The notes under the pieces: generated by a model | The model's input: the letters and a program-made list of their open reading frames with translations, nothing else | Database searches by the model: none | Told to the model about the DNA's origin: nothing | Program-made: the position numbers and the translations under genes | DNA from: an uncultured Paracoccaceae bacterium | GTDB taxonomy: Bacteria > Pseudomonadota > Alphaproteobacteria > Rhodobacterales > Rhodobacteraceae | Direction of reading: 5' to 3' | Assembly: GCA_947493145.1 (NCBI GenBank) | Contig: CANLPZ010000002.1 | Span: 519,364 to 583,363 of the forward strand | DNA length: 64,000 nt | Part shown: one piece after another, positions 8,217 through 16,043 of the stretch | Layout: every line of letters begins with the position of its first letter | Numbering within the stretch: position 1 is the first letter of the stretch

Positions 8217-9221
8217 GTGACCGACATCGACGGCGAGGTGTTCCAGCACGTTGAATACTTCCCCTTCGGAGAAACATGGGTCGAAGAGCACTCTAATCGC
8301 CAGAGAACCCCATACCTGTTCACAGGCAAAGAACTCGACGAAGACACCCAGCTCTACTACTTCGGAGCCCGGTACTACGATCCACGCACAAGTGTTTGGC
8401 AGAGTCCCGATCCTATTTTGGCGCGGTATCTAAAGGGAAGTCCAAATAGTGGGGTGGAGAATCCGAAAAACCTGAACCTGTATTCGAGTACCTGGAATAA
8501 TCCTGTAAAATATACAGACCCCGATGGAAATGCATTGCAGCTATGTGCAATCCCTACGGGGCCAATGCAAGCTTGTGCCGCCGCGGCAGTTGGTGCAGTC
8601 GAAGCACTAGCTGTAGGAGGAGGCATTGCGTTAGCTATGCTTGGGATTCAGTCGGCGGTTAATTCAGAACCGGCTCCAACTGGCTTTGCATCTCTGCCGC
8701 AATCAGCGGCGGCACTTAATGTCCCTAGTCGGACGATGGGGTTAACGGGTGACTATACCGCAAGCGAAATTGCGGTCTTCAGATCAATGCATGGAGACAT
8801 GAAGGATAGAATGATCGGCGCAGGTCTTCTTTCGATCACCGCTGCAAACAATCAAAAGCTAATTTTGATACCTGAAGCAATCATCCCTCATGTGGCTGCG
8901 GTTGATGAAGACGGTATTCGAAATGCCGGTAGTGTCCTGACATGGAATTCCAGCAGATCTAACAACCGCGCAAATCGTCGAGATGCATTGCGTGGTCTTG
9001 GATCGGCCGGAGTTGGCATGAGTTGGGAAGAGTATCCATTCGCTTCAACGTTGGAAGGTGGAAACTCAGCAGGCCTGACTGTCGGACCTGTTCCGATTTA
9101 CGAGAACTGGGTACAAGGCGGCTTGATCAGCGGGGCGTGCGCTATACAGTTGTGCAAGCAAGGTGATCGTATTCATGTGGTAATCGTACCGCGATCGGTT
9201 TACGATCCTAGTTCTGAATAG
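8217..9221 (+). CDS. Orphan Rhs core with NucA/NucB-like nuclease tip (cassette 4)
   Basis: Rhs homology and the open frame begin at about 7923-7941 (IDGIAAEDPEPEPAA) right after the terminator module. The only codons upstream of GTG 8217 that could start are non-standard, so expression as such is doubtful. The linker and core are intact. After DPDG there is a Cys-containing hydrophobic spacer, then a domain with ANRRDALRGLG and WEEYPFASTLEGG near 9030. This matches the DEYPFAST-x-EGG block of NucA/NucB secreted deoxyribonucleases (here Trp-Glu in place of Asp-Glu), followed by a conserved NWVQGG. It is a predicted DNase tip followed by a SUKH immunity gene. Confidence 0.75.
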   Translation: MTDIDGEVFQHVEYFPFGETWVEEHSNRQRTPYLFTGKELDEDTQLYYFGARYYDPRTSVWQSPDPILARYLKGSPNSGVENPKNLNLYSSTWNNPVKYTDPDGNALQLCAIPTGPMQACAAAAVGAVEALAVGGGIALAMLGIQSAVNSEPAPTGFASLPQSAAALNVPSRTMGLTGDYTASEIAVFRSMHGDMKDRMIGAGLLSITAANNQKLILIPEAIIPHVAAVDEDGIRNAGSVLTWNSSRSNNRANRRDALRGLGSAGVGMSWEEYPFASTLEGGNSAGLTVGPVPIYENWVQGGLISGACAIQLCKQGDRIHVVIVPRSVYDPSSE

Positions 9222-9237
9222 ACATTTGGAGGCTCAA

Positions 9238-9981
9238 ATGACCAATAGTGTCGACGAAATGCTGAATGAAATCATTTCCTTTCATGCAGCAAACGAGCGA
9301 GCTGTCGCAGATCGTGTCGTTCGACGTAAAGCGTCAGAGAAGTCGTTTCAAAAAGTTCAATCGTTTGAGTTGGGCCTGCCCAGTGAATTCTATGAATTTT
9401 ATAAAAACTATGACGGGATAGCAGGGGGTTATGACATTGCTGAAATAGACCGTGGGTTTTTTCTGGAATTTGAATGGAATTCTTTAGAAGCGATAGTAGG
9501 AACAACGGAAGTTATGAGAAACCGGCCATACAAGCCGGATAAAACAGGTTTGTTCTTTTGCAGCGGATATAGCTCCATCGGAGCTAGTTTATTTCTCAGA
9601 CCGCAAATGTTTGGAGCCGAAAGTTGCCCTGTGTTAATTTCTAAGGACGTCTGGGCACGGAATGAATTTGTGATTTTCGACGGAATACCTCAGATGCTGT
9701 TAAGTATAGTTAAAGCGCAGCGAGCGGGTTTAATCTCTTATGATAATAAAGGTATTTTATCTTATGACCATAAGGAGTTCTGGGCCAGTGCGAAGCAGGA
9801 GAATCCAAATTCTGATTATTGGCCTTTGTTGATCGGCGGGAATATCAACTGGGATGAAAGAGACCCTGCAATAGTTGAAAAAGCTTCCCGCGAAGGCCTG
9901 CGCCAAAAAACGGGGCGTCGGAAAAAAATCTCCAGCCGAAAAAAACTTGCAGATGGGCGCACAATAGTTGGGTTTGATTGA
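9238..9981 (+). CDS. SUKH (SMI1/KNR4-like) immunity protein (cassette 4)
   Basis: The start is taken at ATG 9238 because GGAGG (9228-9232) lies five bases upstream; an upstream TTG at 9226 is less likely. The protein is 247 residues long. The segment GLPSEFYEFYKNYDGIAGGY and the following acidic strand are characteristic of the SMI1/KNR4 (SUKH) superfamily, the broadest immunity-protein fold for nuclease toxins. The basic tail (GRRKKISSRKK) is unusual. It is a cytoplasmic inhibitor of the NucA/NucB-like tip by position. Confidence 0.75.
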   Translation: MTNSVDEMLNEIISFHAANERAVADRVVRRKASEKSFQKVQSFELGLPSEFYEFYKNYDGIAGGYDIAEIDRGFFLEFEWNSLEAIVGTTEVMRNRPYKPDKTGLFFCSGYSSIGASLFLRPQMFGAESCPVLISKDVWARNEFVIFDGIPQMLLSIVKAQRAGLISYDNKGILSYDHKEFWASAKQENPNSDYWPLLIGGNINWDERDPAIVEKASREGLRQKTGRRKKISSRKKLADGRTIVGFD

Positions 9982-9990
9982 AAAGTTTAA

Positions 9991-11502
9991 GTGCTAAGAT
10001 CAACGTCGTTGTTGTTCAATACGATTTGGAGCACTCACAAACACAACGACGCCGGTGAGCGCGTGTTTAAGGTCGGCGCCCAAGGCGAAACCGTTTACGT
10101 CAACCAATTCTATGTGATCCGCAACGGCCAAGTTGCCTCCAAACACATCTTTGGTGGTTCGCAGCGATTGGTGTCGAAACTGGCGAGCCAACCTGTCGAT
10201 GCGCCCAGCATCACGGGCGGTGACACCACCGACCCAGCCGCGGCTGAGGACCCCGAGCCTGAGCCTGCCGCTGCGGGTGGCAATGGCAACGGAAACGGCG
10301 GCACGAACCCCAATGCGGGTGGGGCCAATGGGGCCGCGAACGGCCAAGGCTCTGGCGCCGGTGGCGTCAACGCGGGCGGCAATGGGAATGGTAACGGCGC
10401 AGGTGGAGGCACCACCGACGCCACAACCAACCCGCCGCAAGAAGAGCGCGACTTCTACTTCTACCACCCCGATCACTTGGGCAGCAGCTCATACGTGACC
10501 GACATCGATGGTGAGGTGTTCCAGCATGTGGAGTATTTCCCATTCGGTGAAACATGGGTCGAAGAACACTCCAACCGTCAACGCACGCCTTACCTCTTCA
10601 CAGGCAAAGAACTCGACGAAGACACCCAGCTCTACTACTTCGGCGCGCGGTACTACGATCCTCGGACAAGTGTGTGGCAAAGCCCTGATCCAATTTTGGC
10701 GAGTTATCTCGTCGGCGGCGGAAACAGTGGGGGCGTTTATCAACCTTCAAACTTAGGCCTATTTACGTACTCGCACAATCGTCCTGTATTGATGGTTGAT
10801 CCCGATGGGCGAGATTCTTTCTGTTCAGGTCCTTGTGGGTCAAACCCTCTTTATGTCGGTGGCTGGTTACAGGAATTTTCGGATGCCGCGGTTCGATATC
10901 CGTCTGCCGACCCTGCAGGGCTTGGCGGGCCGGTCGGGCAGTATGGATTGGCCACGCAGGGCACTGTATTTCATGGGTCAGCAGGTCAGGTTCGAACGCG
11001 AGCAGAATTGCTTGCTTGGGTTGCCCAAAATAACCACGGAGACGCATGGATTGCCGCGGCACTCGGTGGGTTGAAAGAGGGTGTAATGACGCCAGCAGAG
11101 GCCATGAACATGGCCAATTCTGGTTCAGTTGGAAACCCTCAAATAGGGCAAGGTTTACATACAGTTCCAAGAACACGTTTTTCGTTGCCAAGGAACCTTT
11201 CACTGGATGACTTGTCAGCGGCCGCATCAGCTCCTGATCGGAACGGCTTAACTAGAGCTGGCCGCGCAGTCCAAAAACATGGCAGCCGTCCTGGCTCTGC
11301 TTTTCCACGAGCTACTGGAAATCCAGATAGAATTAATTCTTTGGGTCAGGATATTGTGGACGAAATTTTGACACATCCCGGTTCGGTAACTAAACATGGT
11401 AGCAATGGCCGGTACGGCAATTATTTCGACATAACTGCTCCAGATGGTCGGGGATTGCGTTATGGAGAGCAAGGCAACTTTATTGGATTTCTTGAACCAT
11501 GA
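9991..11502 (+). CDS. Orphan Rhs core with unassigned RGLRYGEQG/GFLEP tip (cassette 5)
   Basis: The frame starts at GTG 9991 in the boundary repeat and enters rhs homology at about 10038 (HNDAGERVFKVG). Together with cassette 2, this copy reaches further into the upstream core than the others. The linker and core are complete, and DPDG is followed by a Cys-containing spacer. The last 90 residues hold RAGRAVQKHGSRPGSAFP, NSLGQDIVDEILTHP and a terminal GRGLRYGEQGNFIGFLEP. I recognise this ending as recurring on polymorphic toxins, probably with an RNase-type fold, but cannot name the family with certainty. The stop overlaps a small immunity gene (ATGA). Confidence 0.72.
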   Translation: MLRSTSLLFNTIWSTHKHNDAGERVFKVGAQGETVYVNQFYVIRNGQVASKHIFGGSQRLVSKLASQPVDAPSITGGDTTDPAAAEDPEPEPAAAGGNGNGNGGTNPNAGGANGAANGQGSGAGGVNAGGNGNGNGAGGGTTDATTNPPQEERDFYFYHPDHLGSSSYVTDIDGEVFQHVEYFPFGETWVEEHSNRQRTPYLFTGKELDEDTQLYYFGARYYDPRTSVWQSPDPILASYLVGGGNSGGVYQPSNLGLFTYSHNRPVLMVDPDGRDSFCSGPCGSNPLYVGGWLQEFSDAAVRYPSADPAGLGGPVGQYGLATQGTVFHGSAGQVRTRAELLAWVAQNNHGDAWIAAALGGLKEGVMTPAEAMNMANSGSVGNPQIGQGLHTVPRTRFSLPRNLSLDDLSAAASAPDRNGLTRAGRAVQKHGSRPGSAFPRATGNPDRINSLGQDIVDEILTHPGSVTKHGSNGRYGNYFDITAPDGRGLRYGEQGNFIGFLEP

Positions 11503-11726
11503 CCTATAAAATACAGTTAGTATCCGCCCCACATCGCGATGATGTGTTTGCTGAGATTATCTTTAAAGAAAATGCCGTGGCGGAAGTCTACCAAACTGAA
11601 AAAGGAAAATTCGGAATTGACTTTTATCCCGATGCGACTGAACTGCTTGAACTTGGAGCACTCGAAAAATTCGAGGAAGCGTTGTCGATGGCAAAAGAAC
11701 GACTTTCCAAGGGAAATATGATTTAG
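11499..11726 (+). CDS. Small immunity protein (cassette 5)
   Basis: A 75-residue protein starting in the stop of cassette 5 (ATGA overlap). It reads as a short beta-rich start followed by an amphipathic helix rich in Glu and Leu. No family is recognised. Immunity function is inferred from the direct overlap with the toxin tip, as for cassettes 1 and 2. It is expected to be cytoplasmic. Confidence 0.65.
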   Translation: MTYKIQLVSAPHRDDVFAEIIFKENAVAEVYQTEKGKFGIDFYPDATELLELGALEKFEEALSMAKERLSKGNMI

Positions 11727-11761
11727 CGTCAATTGACGACTGTTGATCACAAACTAGCGAG

Positions 11762-11789
11762 GTAGGGTGCGCACTGCCCACAAATTTTT
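11762..11789 (+). terminator. Degraded copy of the intercassette terminator
   Basis: GAGGTAGGGTGCGCACTGCCCACAAATTTTT corresponds to the terminator at 7878-7903, but the stem now has a C/C mismatch and a shorter lower part. The A/T tail is kept. It may still terminate weakly. It marks the same boundary before cassette 6. Confidence 0.5.
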
Positions 11790-12068
11790 AAAACCTCTGC
11801 TTTTTAAATTGAGGACGTAAAGGCTAAGGACCCCGAGCCTGAGCCTGCCGCTGCGGGTGGCAATGGCAACGGAAACGGCGGCACGAACCCCAACGCGGGT
11901 GGCGCGAACTCGAACGGCCAAGGCAATGGCGCCGGTGGCGTCAACGCGGGCGGTAACGGCAATGGCAATGGCGCAGGTGGAGGCACCACCGGCGGCACCA
12001 CCAACCCGCCACAAGAAGAGCGCGACTTCTACTTCTACCACCCCGATCATCTGGGATCGTCCAGCTAT

Positions 12069-13115
12069 GTGACGGATATCGAGGGCGAAGTGTTCCAGCA
12101 TGTGGAGTATTTCCCATTCGGCGAAACATGGGTCGAAGAGCACTCTAACCGTCAACGCACGCCTTACCTCTTCACAGGCAAAAAACTCGACGAAGACACC
12201 CAGCTCTACTACTTCGGAGCACGGTACTACGACCCCCGCACGAGTGTGTGGCAGTCGCCGGATCCAATGCTTGGCAACTACTTGTTTGGTGGCCCAGCTG
12301 GTGGTGTCCACGCGCCTGCGAACTTGAACGTTTATGCATACGTTCATCAGCGCCCTGTTATCGCTGTTGATCCCGATGGAGAGTTCCTGAACTTCTTGAT
12401 CGGTGCTGCAGCTGGGGCTGCGGTTGACCTCGCGGTCCAAGGTGTACTGGTGGCAACAGGCGCCCAAGACAGTGTGAGCTGGTCAAGTGTCGCTGTTTCT
12501 GCAGCCTCTGGTGCTACGGGAGTTGGACTTTCATCAGTTGTGACGAAGAACGCAGCACGCGTGGCGGCAGGCAAGGCTGTCGCTGTCACGGGTACAATGG
12601 CTGGTGAAACCGCAATTGGCGTCGCTGGACAAGCGGCACTTGGCGAAGACATTAACGTCACCGCAGCCGTTGCAGGCGCGCTTGTTGGTGAGGCTGGTGG
12701 CGAAGCCGTCGGAGCCCTATTGAGACGCGGTGATGTCGGTGATGCGGCTGAAAGTGCAGCAGAACAGATTGGCAATTCTGTGCAGGTGGGCACTCCAGAC
12801 GGAACAGTTCCTGATGGAATTGTATACCGCCGAACCAATCCAGAAACAGGAGCTTGCTACATAGGCCAGTGCAAGTCGCCTCAACGATTTGAAGCGAGAC
12901 AAGGTGAACACAACCGAGCGAATGACACAGAATATCAATTTGAAATTCTAGGTCGTGCTGAACCAGGAACCGATCTCGACGTCTTGGAGGAAAGTCTGAT
13001 AAGATCTGAAGGTGGTATAAATAGAAGAGGCGGTCTTCTTGAAAATCAACGCCACCAAATGAATGATCAAAGGTACCGAGACAATGGCGGAACAGTGCCG
13101 CTACCTTATGAGTGA
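12069..13115 (+). CDS. Orphan Rhs core with GIY-YIG nuclease tip (cassette 6)
   Basis: Rhs homology begins at about 11826 (KDPEPEPAAAGG) and the first standard start is GTG 12069, so it looks silent like cassettes 3 and 4. One core residue differs (GKKLDEDTQ for GKELDEDTQ). After DPDG comes a long Gly/Ala-rich hydrophobic stretch. It could form membrane-inserting helices for delivery. The tip has GIVYRRTNPETGACYIGQ near 12823, then Arg in RFEARQGEH, Glu in LEESLIRSEGG and Asn in LENQRHQM, a full set of GIY-YIG catalytic positions. An Imm26-type gene starts 4 bp after the stop. Confidence 0.78.
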   Translation: MTDIEGEVFQHVEYFPFGETWVEEHSNRQRTPYLFTGKKLDEDTQLYYFGARYYDPRTSVWQSPDPMLGNYLFGGPAGGVHAPANLNVYAYVHQRPVIAVDPDGEFLNFLIGAAAGAAVDLAVQGVLVATGAQDSVSWSSVAVSAASGATGVGLSSVVTKNAARVAAGKAVAVTGTMAGETAIGVAGQAALGEDINVTAAVAGALVGEAGGEAVGALLRRGDVGDAAESAAEQIGNSVQVGTPDGTVPDGIVYRRTNPETGACYIGQCKSPQRFEARQGEHNRANDTEYQFEILGRAEPGTDLDVLEESLIRSEGGINRRGGLLENQRHQMNDQRYRDNGGTVPLPYE

Positions 13116-13118
13116 ACT

Positions 13119-13583
13119 ATGGCAAAGAAAAAACAAATATGGAAAGCGGGAGATGTTTTTGAAATTGAATTGGAGGACGGCGCTAAGATAGTCGGGCAGG
13201 TTTTTCAATATAAGCCTCAAGCAATGAACTCGGTTATTTGTGGCTACACACTGAAAAGATCAGAAAATTGCTTGCCTTTGCAACCAGAGGATTTCATTTC
13301 TATTCAGTTCACAACCCGTGACTGTTTAGATCGTTCTAGGTGGCCGGTTATCCTAAACTCGCCTATTCCAGAAGCGATTGATTATTCTGACTTGCTCCGA
13401 AACGAAAGTACTGGATTTGTCGGAACAACAGTTCTGGGATGTGGCATAATGAAGAAATTTCTTGATGCCTGCTGTGGTCTGCGTGCATGGGATTCATTTG
13501 CGGACCCCGAGTATTTTGACAAACTTTTGTTGAAAGGCACACCTCGACCAAAAGCAGCGTTTTTTGAAAAAAGTGGTGTGTAG
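13119..13583 (+). CDS. Imm26-like immunity protein (cassette 6)
   Basis: A 154-residue protein beginning just after the GIY-YIG tip. The N-terminal KAGDVFEIELEDGAKIVGQV matches the Imm26 start pattern (gly-asp-x-phe-x-ile, acidic-gly, gly-x-val) also seen in the cassette 3 immunity protein, though overall similarity between the two is low. It probably blocks the nuclease tip in the cytoplasm. AT-rich relative to the core. Confidence 0.72.
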   Translation: MAKKKQIWKAGDVFEIELEDGAKIVGQVFQYKPQAMNSVICGYTLKRSENCLPLQPEDFISIQFTTRDCLDRSRWPVILNSPIPEAIDYSDLLRNESTGFVGTTVLGCGIMKKFLDACCGLRAWDSFADPEYFDKLLLKGTPRPKAAFFEKSGV

Positions 13584-13627
13584 ACACGGCGCGAAAGCAA
13601 TTATTTCGAGCAAGATAAAAAAATCGA

Positions 13628-14059
13628 ATGAAGATTAAAGAGGGACAATTAGAGAAGTCAGAGGTCTTGTGGGCAAACTATTTGGATCAAGTTGAAAGAA
13701 TAGTGTCGTTTACTCACAAAAACTCGGAAGGGAAAAGCCCGTTTGAAGGCTTTCGATCGTATGTTAAGGGCGACCTCGATGCATCTACGCTTGTACGTCG
13801 AGTCGATCGATTTCAAAGTATCCTGCACTCTCCGGAAAATATCTCGGATTCTCAAACACCAGAATTTGTTGTTATGCGATTGGAAAAACTAATTTCGCAT
13901 ATACCGGCCATTTTGAAACTTGAACGTGCAACGGCAGGTATGGAATATACCCTAGAGTATATTTCCGACTGTCTAAGACTTCTTGGTTACCCCAACGAAA
14001 AAATCTTCCCTGAATGGAAACGAAGTTGGGACACTTGGATCGATGAATGTGTTGAGTAG
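13628..14059 (+). CDS. Orphan immunity-like or accessory protein, unassigned
   Basis: A 143-residue, mostly helical protein with no family I can name. Like 7402-7869 it is a second gene behind an Imm26 gene and is followed by the terminator module at 14190. It has no toxin tip of its own in front. The upstream ribosome-binding site is weak (A-rich). The parallel layout in two cassettes suggests either orphan immunity genes or an accessory gene that travels with Imm26. Confidence 0.5.
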   Translation: MKIKEGQLEKSEVLWANYLDQVERIVSFTHKNSEGKSPFEGFRSYVKGDLDASTLVRRVDRFQSILHSPENISDSQTPEFVVMRLEKLISHIPAILKLERATAGMEYTLEYISDCLRLLGYPNEKIFPEWKRSWDTWIDECVE

Positions 14060-14195
14060 GCGTTTGTCGAAAAAGGTTTAAAGTTGAGTTTAAAAATTCT
14101 CCTTAGTCGCGCCAGTAAATCTTTTTCAGAAGAAAAAGCTCATAGTTTGGAATGCTATGGATCTGGGCCGCGCTACCGCAAACTAAAAAGCGAGG

Positions 14196-14223
14196 TAGGG
14201 TGGGCATCGCCCACCAATTTTTT
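14196..14223 (+). terminator. Rho-independent terminator closing cassette 6
   Basis: The stem GGTGGGC (14199-14205) with GCCCACC (14209-14215) and an AATTTTTT tail is identical to the copy at 7878-7903. It is followed by the same AAATTGACGGGATTGCTGCT boundary. Confidence 0.8.
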
Positions 14224-14257
14224 AAATGCCTTTACCTAATAAATTGACGGGATTGCT

Positions 14258-14735
14258 GCTGAGGACCCCGAGCCTGAGCCTGCCGCTGCGGGTGGCAACG
14301 GCAACGGAAATGGAAATTCAAAACCGAAGCACCCCAACGCGGGTGGCGCGAACTCGAACGGCCAAGGCAATGGCGCGGGCGGTGGAAACGCTGGTGGCAA
14401 CGGCAATGGAAATGGCAACGGGGGCGGCGGCTCTGGCGGTGGAAATGGCAAGGGCGGTGGCAACACCGGCGGCGGCCAACCGCAAGAAGAGCGCGATTTC
14501 TACTTCTACCACCCTGATCACCTAGGTTCGTCCAGCTATGTGACAGATATCGACGGCGAACCTCCGCGGGGAAAATGATTCACTGGATCATTTTCTGATC
14601 CTGCTCCGATCCAACACACCGAATACTTTCCCTTCGGCGAAACTTGGGTGCAGGAGCAGTCGAGCAGCGCACCGCTTTGCGGGCAAGGATCTCGACCATA
14701 ACACCTATTTTAACTGCTTTACCAGGTTTCAGCTA
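14258..14735 (+). pseudogene. Decayed rhs core remnant (cassette 7)
   Basis: The reading GAGGACCCCGAGCC opens an rhs core identical in style to cassette 4 (linker, then DFYFYHPDHLGSSSYVTDIDGE). It is broken at 14560 by a roughly 50-bp palindromic insertion that brings in a stop codon. Homology resumes at 14610 (IQHTEYFPFGETWVQEQSS) and then decays with indels; traces of the GKELDEDTQ region remain near 14670. No toxin tip or immunity gene follows. This is the dead end of the array. Confidence 0.8.
14560..14609. repeat. About 50-bp palindromic insertion in rhs remnant
   Basis: Compared with the other cores, ACCTCCGCGGGG to CTGCTCCGA replaces five bases. It contains the imperfect palindrome AAAATGATTCACTGGATCATTTT in two halves around 14583. 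The centre GATTCACTGGATC matches that of the insertion at 3444-3487 (GATCCAGTGGATC). It is probably a member of the same small palindromic repeat family. Confidence 0.6.
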
Positions 14736-14856
14736 TGCAAGTTACGGCTGCTCTGTTTGCAGCCTTGACTCAACACTTAATCACGTTCATTTAAGAGGTG
14801 AAGTCTCTGCTAAGCAGCGGAATTTGTGTGTTAATTTTATTTTTAGGAAGGTTATT

Positions 14857-15414
14857 ATGCGACGTGCAGCTATTGGTTTCTTTTTCTTTGTAACGGCGTT
14901 TTTATCGGGTTGCGTTACCAACAACGAAATCACTGATTTCACCAATCTGTCCGTAGTTTACGGATGGGTCGATTTGGAAAACGCCAAGGGAAATGAAGTT
15001 GTTGGCGGATCAATCAAGGGCTTTAATTTGCCACCTGATCAAAACCGCTACCCAATTGGGTATTCGAAACTTGGGACCGGCTATGTGATTTTCCATGTTG
15101 GCGTTCAGAATGGCCCTATGAAGGTTAATACGATTGAAACTATGAACTGCATTGGTTTGTGTGGAAATGTTATCAATGTCTTTGATTTTGGAGCGCAGGG
15201 CGGCGACATTCTGGCTGCAAATATCAAATCACAAGGTGTTTACTTTCTAGGGAATTTTGCATTGGTTTCGCCGAAAGGTCTGTTTGCCCCGCGAGAATTT
15301 GATGTAGTTCCAACTAAAGGGCCTTCCAAACGCCAGATGCTTGAATTGATTTTGGAGGTTGCCGCCGAGCAACAAAAACCATTGATCAGAGCCGAACTAG
15401 CGAGGCTGCAATGA
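14857..15414 (+). CDS. Putative lipoprotein, function unknown
   Basis: The start is ATG 14857, with AGGAAG seven bases upstream. The N-terminus (MRRAAIGFFFFVTAFLSGC) is a lipoprotein signal with lipobox LSGC, so the mature protein is anchored by Cys19 to a membrane. The remainder is 160-170 residues of mixed strands with no recognised domain. It overlaps the next lipoprotein gene by 4 bp, so the two are likely one transcript. It lies between the rhs array and the type II secretion operon, which converges on this pair. No function is claimed. Confidence 0.7.
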   Translation: MRRAAIGFFFFVTAFLSGCVTNNEITDFTNLSVVYGWVDLENAKGNEVVGGSIKGFNLPPDQNRYPIGYSKLGTGYVIFHVGVQNGPMKVNTIETMNCIGLCGNVINVFDFGAQGGDILAANIKSQGVYFLGNFALVSPKGLFAPREFDVVPTKGPSKRQMLELILEVAAEQQKPLIRAELARLQ

Positions 15415-16001
15415 CCTTTGATCTTATGAATGGGCTCAAGAAAATCATTCTTACCTCTGGGCTTTTGTTTGTAACTGCCTGCGTGGATACAGGTCATGAC
15501 GCAAAGATACCAAAAGGCGCGGACGAGGTCATCGTTGTCGGAAAGTTTGAGATTTCACCTCCGATTCCAAGGCATGTCGACGACGCGGCAGTATTACCAG
15601 GCGGCGCGAAAGAAAATTCTGTTCTGACCGCATTTTTGCCCTACTTAAAAAATCAGCCGCGTACTCCTAACCCGCTTGAATTTGAAGGGAGGGCTACTTT
15701 TGCACCATTAGATCAAAATTTTTACGTCAGTGCTGAGCGTGGACCTTTGGTGTTACAATCGGGATGGTACTTTCCCTACATTGGAACCTATGGATCCGCG
15801 AGTATTCAATTGCCTGGTGGCCTTACAACACAATCACCTGCAGGTGCGGATATTGTTTATGTAGGGACTATCGTTTTTGAACGTGACGAATTTCATGCCA
15901 TTACAGGTGTTCGTGTAAAGGATGAATTTCAATCTACTCTGCCTGAAATTCGCAACACTCTTGGCTCTGATGTAAAAATAGAAAAATCCTTGGTGCGATG
16001 A
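15411..16001 (+). CDS. Putative lipoprotein, function unknown
   Basis: The second lipoprotein of the pair overlaps its neighbour by 4 bp. ATG 15411 and ATG 15426 are both possible, and the second gives a more regular signal (MNGLKKIILTSGLLFVTAC, lipobox VTAC). The mature part of about 175 residues is beta-rich with proline-rich segments and no recognised domain. It ends at a hairpin shared with the convergent secretion operon. Confidence 0.68.
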   Translation: MTFDLMNGLKKIILTSGLLFVTACVDTGHDAKIPKGADEVIVVGKFEISPPIPRHVDDAAVLPGGAKENSVLTAFLPYLKNQPRTPNPLEFEGRATFAPLDQNFYVSAERGPLVLQSGWYFPYIGTYGSASIQLPGGLTTQSPAGADIVYVGTIVFERDEFHAITGVRVKDEFQSTLPEIRNTLGSDVKIEKSLVR

Positions 16002-16008
16002 CATGTCG

Positions 16009-16043
16009 AGAACAGGCTTAGTTCAACGCCTGTTCTGAATTTT
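16009..16043. terminator. Candidate terminator between convergent lipoprotein and T2SS operons
   Basis: The perfect 9-bp arms AGAACAGGC (16009-16017) and GCCTGTTCT (16028-16036) enclose a 10-base loop and are followed by GAATTTT on the plus strand. The stop codon of the last pseudopilin gene lies in the loop. The T-run is short, so efficiency is uncertain. Confidence 0.5.
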
